This document shows, piece by piece, positions 9,742 to 23,327 of a DNA stretch of 64,000 nucleotides. Origin of the DNA: Desmodus rotundus (lineage: Eukaryota; Chordata; Mammalia; Chiroptera; Phyllostomidae); NCBI RefSeq assembly GCF_022682495.2, contig NC_071392.1, forward strand, positions 51,113,459-51,177,458, in the 5' to 3' direction. How positions within the stretch are numbered: position 1 is the stretch's first letter; every line of letters begins with the position of its first letter. Position numbers and translations under genes: made by a program. A model generated the notes under the pieces. That model ran no database searches. It was given only the letters and a program-made list of their open reading frames with translations, and was not told the origin of the DNA.

Positions 9742-11863
9742 CTAGGAGAAGTCACTTAATTAGTTTCATCTGCTCTTTTGAAAGGACAGGAGATATTAAT
9801 GGGAGGAGTCGTAATCATTTACTTTATGGTCTACATTGAAGTGACACCTCCACACCCCCAAGCCCCAGAATAAACAAACATCTGCTACCACCACCAACAA
9901 CAAGACAACTTAGAATGTGGCTTGAAGGTCAAGTCTCTTAGAACACTTCAAATATAAAAAACTAAAATTGCATTTTTAATGAGAGAGTCCAATGAGAAGA
10001 ACGTATCTGTGGTAAATAACTTTTATCATATCTTCACCCCCACTATGTCTCCAATTAATAATAAAAGTTACTATCCTTCATTAACCACTAAGCAAACCCC
10101 AAACACTGTGAGAGTTTTTTATTAGAAACTTTCATCTTATATAATTTTTATAGTAACCTATGAAGTTATTACTTTAGTTCCAATTTTACAAAATGAGGAC
10201 AGAGTGAGAAGAAATTTGCATTTATTAAGCACCAGAATGCAGATTTCAATCTCATCAACATGACTTCGCAGAACATATTTTTAGTCCCCTATAATTGTGT
10301 ATCTCCAAGTGCAATGAATAATACCCTGACATCTAAGGGTTAAGGGTTAATATAAATTGGATTACTGATTTAGAAGCATGTGAGTCATTGCCTGTGCATG
10401 TGCTATGCTTCCTACTAAGGGTGCAGTCCTTGAACACACGATGGTGTTCACAGCAGGTGGCTGCGGGTTTTAGCAGAGGGCATTACGTTAACTGGAGGAA
10501 AGTGGTTAATCCAAGTGCTCTGAGACTTTAAGAAGCCACAGCTCTCTCACCTGGCTTTCCTGAGTATCCCTCATTGTGGCTGTGACACTATAGGGCAATT
10601 GCACTTAATATCTTTTAAATTTCTCAAGAAATATGTGATGTCAAGAAATAACTGACAACAGTGTGGTGGGCTAGACTGCTACTCAATAAACCTCAAGGCC
10701 AAGTCCTTTCCTGTGGAAATGTCCCTTTGACCAGCTTTATCTCCATCGTGTCAGAACTCCAGAATCATTAGTACCTGGTGTGGAAAGGGACCTCAAGAAG
10801 TCATGTGCTCAGAACTCTTTTGTATTCACCAGGTAAGGTGTTAGCTGAGGTCCAGAGCCCCCTTTATACTGGAAATGGAGGAGAGCTCAGCCTGGCTAGA
10901 GCCAATGCTTCTAGGGGCTTTCTTTGTACATATGTAGGGAGAAAAGGCCAGAAAATTGTACACATTCTATGCCAGCTAACTGAGATACCCTGTGCTGGAC
11001 AATCCACATATGTGACCTTACCTCCACAATAACTGGGTTTGCTATAATTTTTCCTGGTTGGCAGGTGAGGAAAGTATTTCAGAAAATGTAAGTACCCATA
11101 TTGATACCACTTGTAATTGAAACGATTGGGGTTGAAGCCCAGTCTGTGGTACTGGGGATCCAGGCACTGTCCCCAAACCCCAACGCTGCCATGCATCCAT
11201 TGTGTCTCGGGGCCTTGGCTTTGGGCTTTTTTGCTCTGTGACTTGACTCTCAAAGGAAGCATAGAGAACTGAATATGTGTATACTCTTGATTCTGATGGC
11301 CTGAGTTAAAATCCAGATCTAGCTGTTTGGATTGGTGTAAGGGACATCATTTTATCTCATTGCTCTCACCTGTGAAATGGGAAAAATATACTGTGCACTT
11401 CACAGGGGTATTATGAGAATTAAACATGTCAGTTCAGGTTATTAACTACTACAATGGACAAAAGACAAAAAAATATAGAAGCAAATTGATATCACATGTT
11501 CTCTAGTCATTAGAAACAAAAGCCATACCAATGAACAAAGTCAGTGTTGAAATAATCCTGAGCATCTCATAGCACCCTCTAGTTACCATTATCTCATGCC
11601 AAAAGCCAGCATTTGCTGTGTTAAGATGACTACTAGGAAAGGATGGAATGACTTAAAATAGCACTCAGTCTATTCTGCAAAATCCAGCCATTCTGATTTT
11701 TCTTTTTCTTTTTTTTTAAATTATTTTATTGTGGTTCAATTACAGTTGTTTGCATTTTCCCCCACTTCAGCCAAACCCTGCCAGAGAAGTTCAAAAGTTA
11801 AATTGATCAGGAGGGAAAAATGCGATAACATTACATAAAGGCAAATATATGCAGAAAACTTAC
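9742..11863. other. TRGC intron between EX2B and EX3
   Basis: This is non-coding. A MIR-like sense copy lies at about 11285-11450. An exon-like block at 10549-10577 was considered and rejected because its phase does not fit. Confidence 0.6.
11285..11450 (+). mobile_element. MIR SINE, sense
   Basis: The order TTAAAATCCAGATCTAGCTG, CTCACCTGTGAAATGGGAAAAAT and TATTATGAGAATTAAACATG follows the MIR consensus. Confidence 0.6.
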
Positions 11864-11914
11864 CACTTTTATCTTTCAGACAGTCGTCTATTGTAGAATT
11901 AATAGCAGCAACCT
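11864..11914 (-). CDS. TRGC: TRGC exon 2B: connecting-peptide exon with the interchain cysteine
   Basis: This 51-bp exon lies between the acceptor TTTCTTGTAG and the donor G/GTAAGT, phase 1 at both ends. It encodes VAAINSTIDDCLKDKS. It carries one cysteine, which by position should be the residue forming the disulphide with the TCR delta chain, and one N-glycosylation site (NST). Human EX2 is about 48 bp with a similar acidic/polar sequence and an NCSKDAND-type segment, so the assignment is strong. Joining its last G to the AT of EX3 makes Asp. The exon can be skipped or used in frame because its length is a multiple of three. Confidence 0.9.
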
Positions 11915-11965
11915 CTACAAGAAATGAGAGCAACAATTAATGAATTGTTTGTAATCATTATTTGA

Positions 11966-12030
11966 CAGTGTGTGTCTGTGTGCAGATAGACAGACACATA
12001 GATAGATAATAGACAGATGATAGATAGAAT
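11966..12030. repeat. Imperfect (GATA)/(GACA) microsatellite
   Basis: Short tandem units of TGTG, GATAGACA and GATAGATA type run through the TRGC intron. Confidence 0.8.
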
Positions 12031-12909
12031 CTGCCCACAGAGAGGAGAGAACCATTAAAAATATGCCCCCCCATTCCAGGAAGAGATGACCAGACTCCAA
12101 GTAATTCAGTAAATCGAATTCATATATTGTATATCTGCACATGAAGATGCTGCTCATGAAGGATACATTTTTTCTGTTTAACCAAAACTGGAGCGTACTA
12201 TACAAGACTACCTGTTTTCACCTGCATTCATTGCTCCTAGCACAGTGCCCACTGCAAAGTAGCTGTTCAATGCATATGACACTTGTCAAATGGAAAAAGT
12301 AAACAGAAAAACAAGCTGCTCTACAGTCTTCAGCACACACACTGCTGACATGAACACTTGCTACCAAAATAAATTCCTTTAATCATAGAATCCACAACAG
12401 AATCTTACAGATTTGAAGGAATCTGTTGTAGACAGATTTCCCAACGAAACCATGCCTTTTCCATTCATTCTTAAGCCCTATGACTCCAGCTCATGCACAT
12501 AATTTTCTGGAGTTGTGGTCTTTGCTGATGTGACAATACTATTAAAGAAACTAATGTCTATTGAGGGATTATTACTGGGTGACATAGTGTATGCTAAATG
12601 CTTCAGATGTCTTACTTTACTGAATCTTCCAGTGACACTGAAGTGAGTTGTATTTTGGAGGATCCATGCAACAGATGACAAAATGAGGTGTAGTAGTAGT
12701 AACTTGCTGAGTCATACCAGTGACGGCAGAGCCAGCATTCAAAGGATTGTTGTGGGAGAGTAAATGGAAAAGAACATGTGGAAACTACTCTGTACAGTAA
12801 TACATAGAATAGTATTTTTTTTTAACATGACACATATTTTCTCTGATACGTTTAAGTCCAAAATCAGTTTCACTGGCTTGAGGCCCCAGAACAGGATCTT
12901 TTTTCTTAC

Positions 12910-12987
12910 CTTTTTCAGACTCTAGACTTTTATTTTTTGCATTCCTTGGCTCATGGTCCTGTATTCTCACAGCTTCTGTCACATGCC
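12910..12987 (-). CDS. TRGC: TRGC exon 2A: second connecting-peptide exon, no cysteine
   Basis: A 78-bp open block lies between the acceptor TCTCTTTAG and the donor G/GTAAGA. It is phase 1 at both ends, so it fits between EX1 and EX2B. It encodes HVTEAVRIQDHEPRNAKNKS and then LESEK, a charged hinge-like peptide with an NKS glycosylation site and no cysteine. Human TRGC2 is known to have two or three EX2 copies differing in cysteine content, and other mammals have several. This arrangement is consistent with that, but use of this exon is inferred from splice sites, phase and position only. It lies about 1.0 kb from EX2B and 2.3 kb from EX1. Confidence 0.8.
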
Positions 12988-15334
12988 CTAAAGAGAGACA
13001 ACATCATTCCACCTTGGTAGGCACCGAAAACATCGTCTCTCCCCGATTCCTTAATTAGGCTTACCAAATGACCTTTACATTATAGGAGCTTGGCAATTCA
13101 CTGTAATTCTTTCCAGAAATATGAAGATAAACCAAGCCACGTTTAGTCTTATTTATCTATAATGTTTTAAAGAGGCAAATAGACATAAAAAGACAAAATT
13201 TCTTAAAAAGTTCATTGACCATTGGACAGAGGAAAACAGTGGCAATAGCTGCTTTGGTTTGTCCGTTTTCTACCAGATGTGTTCCTCACCATATGGGTAC
13301 CGTTGTGGAATGCGATTCCATGCACTCAACAGGATCTGTTTTTGGTGTGCACTAAAGTAAGGGTGTGAGGTATAGGCTTTGGGGTAAATCCCAAGATTGA
13401 AAATGTAAGTACAATTATGTTGAGATATTAAAATATCCTCAAGAATTCATATTACTATGTGTTAAAATTCTGTTTATTTTCCTTACAGTGACTTTATTCA
13501 ATAAAAGACAAGTAAAAATCTCTTATCACCATGTATTGATTGAGGTAAAACTAATAAAGTAACAACTTTTCATAATCAAATATGTGTGTATCCTAATTCT
13601 TTTTCCTAATTTAATTGAAAACTTGGACCACATTACTTTTATCTCTCTTTGAAATCACTCCTTTGATTTGTGCTACCGTGTTATATTTTTAGCTTTTACC
13701 AAAACAAACAAAAAACTTCCAAGAAACAACATTTGAAATTTGCCATAGAATGACGTTAACAAAATACCCTCATTAGCTTTGTTGCTGTGAGAAGCCCATG
13801 GGGTACATTTGTCACAGAAATTAAGTGTCAGGTAAAACATCTTGTGCCAGACCATTTCTCCTGTATGACAGTCACCCACCAGACAGTCATGATACTAGAA
13901 AAATGAAAACAAAAGACAACACTTAGGCCCTGGGATTATGTTAAACTTGTGCTTTGTTCATTTGCTGCTCTCTGCTTCTGAGCCATAGAATTAGGAAAAA
14001 GTTAGGGCTGTTTTGGCCATCTTACTTTAGTTTTAGGAAAGAATATAAAAAAATAGTGGTATATGAATAAACACATCCATGTTATATTTCCAAAAGCAAG
14101 CATTTTCACTGACATGATTTCATTTGCTCTTCAGCACAGCCCCAGGAGAAAGCCAAGGCCAGGGTTCAAACCTGATTTGATCATTGGGGAAACTCAGGAC
14201 TGAGAAGGAAAAGCTTACTTCCGAAATTCTCACTGGTACACACAGCAAAGGTCTCAGCACGCCTTGTTATGGGCTTCTTCCCCACTGCTTAAAGGCCTTG
14301 TTAACCACCGGGAACTACACCAACTGACTCCTTCCTATGGGCACTCTGGGGCCTTTGGTCTGTTTTGTTAATACTCAGGGCTTTACCTTCTGAGTCTAGG
14401 GAGTTCCCAGACCACTGCTGGGGCTAGAACACATTCAGCATTCTGCCTACACTGTCTAAATATGTATGTATCGGAATCAAAGGCCCTCCTTTGGGACAAC
14501 ATGCCTGAATCTTGAGTGGCCCTGAATGTTCAGGGAAAGAGGATGTTGCCTTCACTGTGTGCATCCTTCTCGGGACAGCAGTTCATCCTAGTGCATTCAT
14601 CCACAGGCTTCCAGGCCTGGCTCACGCTATTACTGCAATACATGTGTGTTTCCAATGGCAAGAAATACGCTCATTATGCAGAACGGAAATCTGTTTCTAC
14701 ACATCAGCCTCACCCAATCTTTAATTATGAAATTTACCTACAGTAGTATGAAAAATACAAACCTGAAAAACTTAGGAGCATACAAACACCACAGGGCTAA
14801 ATCATTGTTTTTGTTGAATCTTGATCTGACCCCCTCAGAAGGACACCACCTGTTGCCTAACAATTCACTGATTATACTTTGAGTATAGCAACACTGAAGT
14901 GATTGTGACTTTGTAGCTGAGGAGAAAATTCCTGAAAGATATATAATTGTTCTTATTTTCTGGTCATATAAGATTACCAAAAGTGGAATCTCTTTTTCAG
15001 CATTTATTATGTGCTAAATTGCTAGGTGCTTTCATGTATGTTGCTTCATTTAAACCTCACAACAACCCTAAAAAGCATTGTGTGACTTTAATATTTTGGA
15101 TGATAAAACTGTGGCTGAGAATACTAAAATTCTTTATTTCTTTATCTCTTTATGTTCCAAAGCCTATACTCTTTTAATTCTGTGGGGAAATGGCAGTACA
15201 TTTTTGCTACTATTAAATGTAGCCACATTTAAGAATGATTTATATATACCTTTTTTATTAACACTTGACAGACACTTGGGGCCGTTGCTCTGGGAACAGA
15301 AGTGCTCTGGGAGGTTATATGTGTTTACACATAC
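12988..15334. other. TRGC intron between EX1 and EX2A
   Basis: No further in-phase EX2 exon was found by eye. Weak MIR/L2-like sequence occurs at about 14100-14180 and 14995-15125. Confidence 0.5.
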
Positions 15335-15688
<354 letters not shown>

Positions 15689-16129
15689 TCAGAACTGGGG
15701 AAACACAAACATTGTGTTGTTTGGAACAACCTGATATAGTAAAAGGAAGAAAAGCTGCCATTGAACTAGTGCTTATAATGGCTTTTCACCCATGATATAT
15801 TTGATGTATGTATTATTGTTCTTATTTTCAGAGGGGAAAAGAAGTTCAAGAGGTTATGTAACTCCCCCAAAGCCATAGCTATTAAATGGCACATCCTGAA
15901 TTAAAACTTGGGCTTTGTTCCTTCTCCACATGCTAAAATGAGGTGTGACTTTTAACTGCTCCAACATTTGTAATTTTATTTGTTTGTTTTTTAATCTCTC
16001 TCATTTTATCATAGTTGAAGGATAGATGGCTGGGATAGGGAAAAAGACCAGGAAGTACCTTAGATAATCTCTCTTCAGATGAAAATCTTTAGGTGCTTCC
16101 AAAGTGCAAAAACAGAAGAAAGCAAAACA

Positions 16130-16445
16130 AAAAACAAACACAGACAGCAATATGGCAATTGACAGAGAAAAAGGGGGCCGGGGGAGGTAGAAGAGGGTAA
16201 ACAGAGGATGAATGGTGATGGAAGGAGACTTGAGTTTGGGTGGTGAACACATGATGCAATATACAGATGGTGTTATAGAGTTGTACACTTGGGAGGAATG
16301 GTGGGGGGAAATGGAGACAACTGTACTTGAACAATAAAAAATGTGAGAAAAAATTAAAAAATAAAATTGTACACTTGAAACCTGTATAGTTTTATTAACC
16401 AATGTCACCTCAATACGTTCAACAAAAATAAAAAAATAAAAAATA
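16130..16445 (+). mobile_element. 5'-truncated L1, 3' end only
   Basis: It shows the G-rich 3' UTR and the closing block ACTGTACTTGAACAATAAAAA. An older L1-like tail (GTACACTTGAAACCTGTATAG) follows to an A-rich end. Confidence 0.7.
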
Positions 16446-18735
16446 CTTATCTCTCCCCATGAATTTTGTAACTTAAGTTCTCTCTGGCCACACATTCTCA
16501 TGTTCTGTAACTCTGTAGAAACTCGGTCTCTGTTTAACTGATTCTGGAATGCAACAAATTACCTTTTTAAAATGTTTTCTAAACAATGCGCAATCACTTG
16601 TTTTGATAGGAATCTATCTCCATTTGTACTTAATTTATCAAGGTGTTCTTTTGGCTTCACATATGGACTCATGCCCTAGTTGATTTAGTTCTAGTTGATT
16701 TCTAATTTTATATAACATCTTAATTCACATCTGAACCACTCCATATTTTTTAGGGCACCTCCAAATTATTCATGATGCTTTGTATTTAGAAGCAAAAGAG
16801 TAACACTTCCAGAACTTCTATTAACATTTTTATTGATTGTTTTCAGAAATACATATTAATGTAGCAAAGAAATGCCCTTAACAGAATTTCATTTCACTTT
16901 AGAAAAGGTTCACCTAAAGCCTATGTTATTTTTTAAGTTCATTTGAAGTTTCGGCATGACAATTATACTATATTTTAAATATACCATATTTTGGCCCTGA
17001 ATGACTTCTGTAAAATCTCTATGTACCCTGTAAGGCTACTGAGCTATTTTAAAAGTCCATCATTTTCTTTGTTTTCATCTGCTGAATAAAATATATACAT
17101 AATTGGAGTAATGTTAAAAGCTATGTTTCTAAAGTTTTTTGGTAGACCTAAAGTCAAAATATGTATCAAAACATGATGTATATAAAAAGGCATCCCACAT
17201 GAATGCTGAAATGTTACTTGATTATGTATTTATTAAAAACCAATGATTGAAATTATAAGTGTTAAAGCCCTTTCTTATTTGTTTCCCAGTTAAAACACAA
17301 ATTTCTTGCTCTAGTTTATTTGGGCTAGCTTGGAGTTACTTTAGTAATTCTGTGGGCTATTTTATAAGAGAAAAAGTGAGATATCTCATTTGAGAACAAA
17401 ACGAGAAAATGATTGAGTATTTCTACCTGTGGGAGAAAGTTCCTGATTTTTATACTAAACCAATAAGCAACCATTTTGAGAGGTTTTTTGTTTGGGGCAT
17501 GTTGTAAACATAATTAAGCTATATTGTGCTTATTTTAATTGTATACATCTTTCTTTTAGTGGCATAGTATTTTTTCTTATAACAGTAAGGCAATGTATAT
17601 TTCTCCAACTGTATATTTTGTCTTTATTTTAAAAGCATCTTATATAAAGTAATATTACAGTAATTTTTAATTGCATATTATATAGACATAATTTTAGTCT
17701 CTAGCCAATATATTAAAGAATGTAAAATATCTAAAAACTTTTTTCCATAGCAATATTTCTGATTCATTATTCTAAAGAAATCAAAAATCAAATGACAAAC
17801 TTGATATATTTATGTGGTAACATACTATTTTTGTCACATACCCTTTTGTCAACTACCCTTTTTCTTAGCTAGATTTTTCAAGATAAAATGAATCTTGAAC
17901 TTCCATATGTTTCTCAATGTAAAAGTTAACAGAGTATTAAATAATGTCATTAATTATATATGGTTAGTACCTATATTTTGGGTAATTGCATTATATGTTA
18001 TTTCTTTATACATTTTTAAAAAACATAGTGATGATGTTTCTTAATGTCAAAATCTTTTTCATGATGGAAAGAATTGAAACCAGCTTAAAAAATCAATTAG
18101 CCTTCCCATACATTTATATAAAGTCCTTAGCATAATCAAATAATGCATCTGTGTTAAATTGCCTAGGTTGCTTGTATCTATTCAGACACATCAGTATGAG
18201 AAGCATGTAATTTTACCAGACTTTATATAAATGTCAACTATGTTTTCAATAGAAAGTATATTTCAAACCTACATATTGATATTGTGTTCTCTATTTTTCT
18301 TGTCATTTTTCTTTTATCAAACAAGTAGTTATAATTATTTTATTTTTAAAGGTAAATTTCAAACTCATGACATTTCTAACTATATTTAATTTACTTTATA
18401 TATGGACCATTTTCATATGAATTTAAGCTTTTATGAAGCCAAACCTTATTGGCTATGAATTTTAGGGTCAATAAATGTTGGTATTAGAAATAATTTTAAT
18501 TAAAATGGATTAAGATTTAAAGCAAACATACCAACAATAAGAATTATAAACAAACACGTGTTAATTTCATTTTTCTTGCCAGTGAGGGAAAAGTGGTGGT
18601 AAAACTAAACCAATACCTCCAGACTCATTTTTTCATGAGTAGTTAGCAGTGCACATGAATTCTCTGGGGAATTTCTGCTCTGTCAATGTTATTGGCTGCA
18701 AACAACTCTTCATACTGGATACAATTCTTCTTTAC
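16446..18735. other. Very AT-rich J-C intron sequence
   Basis: Long A and T runs dominate. No exon, RNA gene or young repeat was recognised. Confidence 0.5.
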
Positions 18736-18739
18736 ATTT

Positions 18740-18975
18740 GAATTGGGGGAACACCTATTCAGCACCTACTATATGTTAGACTATGTGCAGGTACTTCATT
18801 CACACCAACTCAGTCAATTCTCCTACAACCCCTCTGGATGCATCTTTATCTCATTTTATGAATTACAAAACTGAGGCAAGAGAATAACTGCCCAATTTCA
18901 TATAAGCAGTAAGTGGTGGAGCCAGAGCTCCATTTGATCCTGACTCCAAAGCCCAGGCTCTTTCACTACATCATT
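18740..18975 (-). mobile_element. MIR SINE, antisense
   Basis: CAGCACCTACTATATGTTAG, TTATCTCATTTTATGAATTAC and GTGGTGGAGCCAGAGCTCCA appear in the order of an inverted MIR. Confidence 0.6.
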
Positions 18976-19304
18976 CCACCATCAGAAATGGAAATGTATC
19001 AACTCACAAAACTGACTTATAGTAATAAACTTAGTCCTTGGGCCAAACACTTCCATGATAATCGTATACATTATACATAAGCATTGTGTACAAGACCAGG
19101 TATACAAAAAAGCTGAATCCAGCTATGATAAATGCACAAAGTTGTCTATGTGTACCTGTTAGGATTTGTTTTACAATCTCTCCTACGATTTCTACATCTA
19201 ATACCCATCAACTTCTGTTTTACCTAAATATTCTGTTATTCCAATTTAACTGTTTCTTGCCTTCCCTCTATTACCTTGAAAAATTGCATTCTTCTGATAC
19301 CTAC

Positions 19305-19354
19305 CTGTGACGACAAGTTTTGTTCCATCACCGAAGAGTTTTCTACCATACTTC
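19305..19354 (-). CDS. TRGJ1: TRGJ1-type joining segment
   Basis: The 50-bp segment reads KYGRKLFGDGTKLVVT plus a final G before the donor GTAGGT. It contains the FGxG motif (FGDG) that defines functional J regions. The human J1/J2 sequence is NYYKKLFGSGTTLVVT, so the relationship is clear. The segment starts immediately after a perfect minus-strand heptamer CACTGTG. Its last base plus AG of TRGC EX1 gives Glu. It is the J nearest the constant gene, 3.64 kb away, and by position should be the principal J of this cassette. Confidence 0.93.
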
Positions 19355-19382
19355 CACAGTGATTCAACCAGTATCAAAAACT
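19355..19382 (-). promoter_or_regulatory. 12-RSS of the J1-type segment
   Basis: Read on the minus strand: nonamer AGTTTTTGA (19374-19382, 7 of 9 to GGTTTTTGT), a 12-bp spacer, and the perfect heptamer CACTGTG (19355-19361). Confidence 0.9.
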
Positions 19383-20914
19383 TTACTAACTTAGTTTCTC
19401 TGAGTTTTTCAAATTCTAGTGGAACTATAATGGTTTGCAAATCAAGGGATCAATGTTCTGCTTCTGGTTCAATTTGTAACAAGTTCTATGGCTGAGACAA
19501 TAAAGTAAATTAACGTTTTTGGTACTTTATTTATCTGAAAACAATGACTTGAGTGTAAATCAATTCAACATCACTACTAGTGACACCAAAATGAAACAAG
19601 ATTTGAAAAGCAATTTGATTACAAATGCTATGGAAATAATACTATAATAATTATTAACCATTTGATGGTGATGACTTTGTACTCCAACCTGATTTTTTTA
19701 ATCTCATGGGACCAAACTTTGCCCTTACCAGTAGGAATTCAGCAATTTGGGGTTGCAGCCAAATCTGTAGTAATGCAGTCCACTTTGCTCTAATATGTCT
19801 GGAATTCTGAAAGCCATCACCACAGGAAGGATGACTTTCACACAGTTAATTAGCATACAATCTTTTGTCTTGTCTATCTGCATTCCCAGTGTTTAGAAAA
19901 CCAAAGGGAGCCGATGGCCATACCACAGGATCTTTTCTGATCTCCCAAGAAAGTCAAAGTGAACACTGGCTAAAGCCAAATTATATATAGTCAGTATATA
20001 CAGCTGCTTCACTTGTGTTGTCCAAAACAAATAGCTCTTTCCACAATTAACAGACAGCACAATCTATTTGCATTCCAAGCTTTCACCAGAAATTTCAGCC
20101 TCAAACTGACATCTTTCAGCTGATGCTGAAAGTTCAGCTTAAAGCTCCTGGCAGTGGGCCTTCAAGACGGAATGACAAGAGAAAGGAAGGGTGCCTGTCC
20201 TCAAATCCTCCTATTGTCAAGTTAAATATCTAAAACATACCTGCCTGACCATATCTGCTGAGGGTCACCATCTGCGAATGTCATCAAATGCTATAATGCC
20301 CATAGCATTGATGTAGTGGCATAGTACAATGGGTTTGATTAAAGACTATTTCTGCCATTTGATAAACTGGATGTTGAAGACAATATTCACTTTACTTCAC
20401 TTTCTTCCTAACGGACTCATGCATTTAAATTGTTTTCTAACTTTATAGTGGGTGGGAGAAATGTGTTTGAAAACTTGGAGTGTTTCATTTTATCCATTAA
20501 TAAATAGTATGTATTCCACTACAGAATTTCCTATACTTTTTTCTTTTTTTCTAAAATCACTTCTAGAAAATTGAGATATAATTTACATAACCTTCTTACC
20601 TTTGAGTGTCAAATTTTACCCTGTGCTTTTTGCTGGATAATTATAGATCTCCTTTCTTCTGCTTTCTGTAGTGCTTTTGATCTTCTATTCTTATTTCATG
20701 GTCTGACTGCAACTTTGATTTAGGTCTTCTCAAGCAGAGATTGGAAATAGGCATTTTAAGATATAATCAATAGTTTGTGCATTGTAGATTGTTCCTTTTC
20801 TGCCTATGGGGCTAATAGTTTAATAAGATCTGTAATAAAAATGACATGAAAGCTGAGAGATTATGTTTGTAAATCCTAGCTCTGTGATATAGATGAAAAA
20901 CATGTAGAATTCAG
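19383..20914. other. Region 5' of J1, nothing firmly assigned
   Basis: The germline J promoter is expected here, but I could not identify a definite element. A weak TTTGGTCCC match to a JP core at about 19703-19711 lacks an RSS and a donor. Confidence 0.4.
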
Positions 20915-20924
20915 ACTGGGGAGA

Positions 20925-22165
20925 TCTGGACAGGTACATGAAAAAAAAAAAAAGAAACTAGACCACCATTTTACACTATTATACCAGAGTAAACTCAAGA
21001 TGGATAAAAGACAAATACAAGTCATGACATCATGAAAGTCCTAGGAAAAACAGGGGCAGTAAAATTTCTAATATCTCACACAGTAATATATCAACAATAT
21101 ATCTCCGAGGGCCAAGAAAATAAAGGAGAGAATAATCCAGTGGGAATACATCAAAGTAAACAGCTTCTGCATTGCTAAAGAAAAAATCAGCAAAATGAAA
21201 AGGGAGCCAACAGCATAGGAAAATATATTTGCCATTGATACCTCAGACAAAAGTTTGATCTCCAAAAGTATAAAGAGCTCATGTGACTCAACATCAGGAA
21301 GACAAACAATACAATTAAAAAATGGGCAAAGGAACTGAACAGGCACTTCTCCAAGGAGGACATATGTAGGGCCCATAGACTTATGAAAGGATGGTCAACA
21401 TTACCAGCCATCAGAGAGAGGCAAACTAAACCCACAATGAGATACCACTTCACATGGGTCAGAAAAGCCATCATTAACAAATCAACAAACAACAAGTGTG
21501 GCAAAGTTGTAGAGAAAAGGGAACCCTAGTGCACTGTTGTCAGGAATGGAGACTGGTACAGTCACTGTGGAAAACACTAGAGAATTTCCTCAAAAAATTA
21601 AAAATGGAACTGCCTTTTCATTCAGTGATCCCACTGCTCTTAGTGTATCCTAAGAACCATGAAACACCAATTCAAAAGAACCTGTGCACCCCAATGATTA
21701 TAGCAGCGTTATTTACAAGTAGCCAAGTTCTGGAACAGCCTAAGTGCCCACCGTTAAGTAAGTGGATCAAAAAGAGTGGTGTATTTACATAATGGAGTAC
21801 TATGAAGCAGAAAGAAAGAAGGAACTCCTACCTTTCACGACAATAAGCCAGGTGAAAAAAGACAAATATCATATGATCTACCTATAAGTGGAACCTAGTG
21901 AACAACACAAACAAACAAGCAAAATAGAACCAAAGGCAAGGGAACAAGGAACAGACTGACAGTAACCAGGGGGGAGGATGGAGGAGTATAACAGGGGAAA
22001 GGAGGGGAAGGGTCTAGTCAAGGAACATGTATAAAGCACCCGTGGACATGGACAACAGGGTGGGGATTGACTGTGGGAGCAGGGGTTGGGCAGGGTAGAA
22101 GAGAGCAATGGGGAAAAATTGGGAAAACTGTAATAGAAAAACAATTAAAATGTTAAAAACACTAG
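20925..22165 (+). mobile_element. 5'-truncated L1, sense
   Basis: It starts in the last part of ORF2 (ACTAGACCACCATTTTACAC, GATGGATAAAAGACAAATAC) with several stops and frameshifts. It passes through GGAGTACTATGAAGCAGAAAG into a G-rich 3' UTR and ends CTGTAATAGAAAAACAATTAA. Confidence 0.85.
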
Positions 22166-23120
22166 TAATAAACCCCATGTTACTGGATTACAATTGAAGG
22201 TATCATCACTCTGTATTTATAGAAATAAATATAGATATAAATGTGAAAAATAATAAAAACTTTTTGCATAAAAGAAAAAACAAACAAACTGAATGTGGCA
22301 GATCATAAAGTGAGGCTCTCTTTCTCAAAATTATCCCTAACAAAGCTGGGGGTGTCTTATATTTCAGTTCTTGTGCAAACTCTCATAGTGAAAGATGCTC
22401 TCCCTATACACTGTTTTGATCAAAAAATAATACAAAAAATGTCAAAGTAAAATAAATTATTTTTTAATTTATTATAAAATCTCAGCTAATACTAACTTTA
22501 GAACTAGCACTGATTTTAGACAATAAAGACATTTAACATGGATTAATTCTAAAATAACTTCTTTCTAGATTCCAATTCCCACTGGTAGACTAATGAGTTG
22601 TTACAGAATGTAATTCTTTATGGGTCATCTATTAAGCTATTTATTGCTAAAAGACTGCTTTTTTGGACTTATTTCCTTTACAGTTTCCAGGGCACTTACT
22701 GTACATGCTGTGCTGCTTATCAGAGGCTCCTATTTGGTTTGGTATTACTGCAGCTGACCCATCATGAGGGGAAAGGCAGAGCTGAGTTATGCAATTTAAT
22801 CAGCAACACCATTTAGTACAACTGATTTAGTTATTTTACCAACAACAATATTTGTAGCAAATTTGATGCCAATATAGGAACAAAACTGAGTGGAATGGTA
22901 TCAAAAGATCTTGTCATTTTATAGAAATACCCTAAGAATCATAATTAAAGTATTTAATAAATGCACATTTAACATGACTTACTTGATCTTTTGGGGTAGA
23001 GTGAAGGGTGGCATATTTAGAAGCAGAAGCATTGTTTTCATGCAAGAGTAGTAGTTTAACATATGAACTGTTACTAACTAAGTAATCAATTAAAGAGTCC
23101 ATTTAATTGGTTAGATTATG
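22166..23120. other. J-region spacer, nothing recognised
   Basis: AT-rich single-copy-looking sequence without J motifs or recombination signals that I could see. Confidence 0.4.
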
Positions 23121-23327
23121 GCCCTGGCTGGTGTGGCTCAGTGGATTCAGCACTGGACTACAAACCAAAGGGTCATGGTTCGATTCCCAGTCAGGGCACA
23201 TGCCTGGGTTGTGGGCCAGGTTCCCCAGTGTGAGGTGCATGAGAGACAACTACACATTGATGTTTCTCTTCCTCTCGTTATCCCTCCATTCCCCTCTCTA
23301 AAAATAAACAAATAAAATCTTAAAAAG
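23121..23327 (+). mobile_element. Ves SINE, sense
   Basis: It opens GCCCTGGCTGGTGTGGCTCA (A box), has the B-box region GGTTCGATTCCCAGTCAGGG, the CACATGCCTGGGTTG linker, and a pyrimidine-rich tail ending AAATAAAATCTTAAAAA. This is the best-preserved Ves SINE in the window. Confidence 0.93.

Noticed and set aside
10549..10577. Small exon-like block with acceptor and GTGAGA donor encoding TMRDTQESQ, like another TRGC EX2
   Set aside because: Its length is not a multiple of three, so it breaks the phase 1 to phase 1 pattern.
14733..14765. Block on the minus strand between TTTTTCAG and GTAAAT inside the EX1-EX2A intron
   Set aside because: Phase does not match and the peptide is hydrophobic, unlike a connecting exon.
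19690..19735. TTTGGTCCC on the minus strand, resembling the core of human JP, between JP1 and J1
   Set aside because: No heptamer/nonamer upstream, no donor at the right distance, and the following residues do not fit a J segment. Probably chance or beyond recognition.
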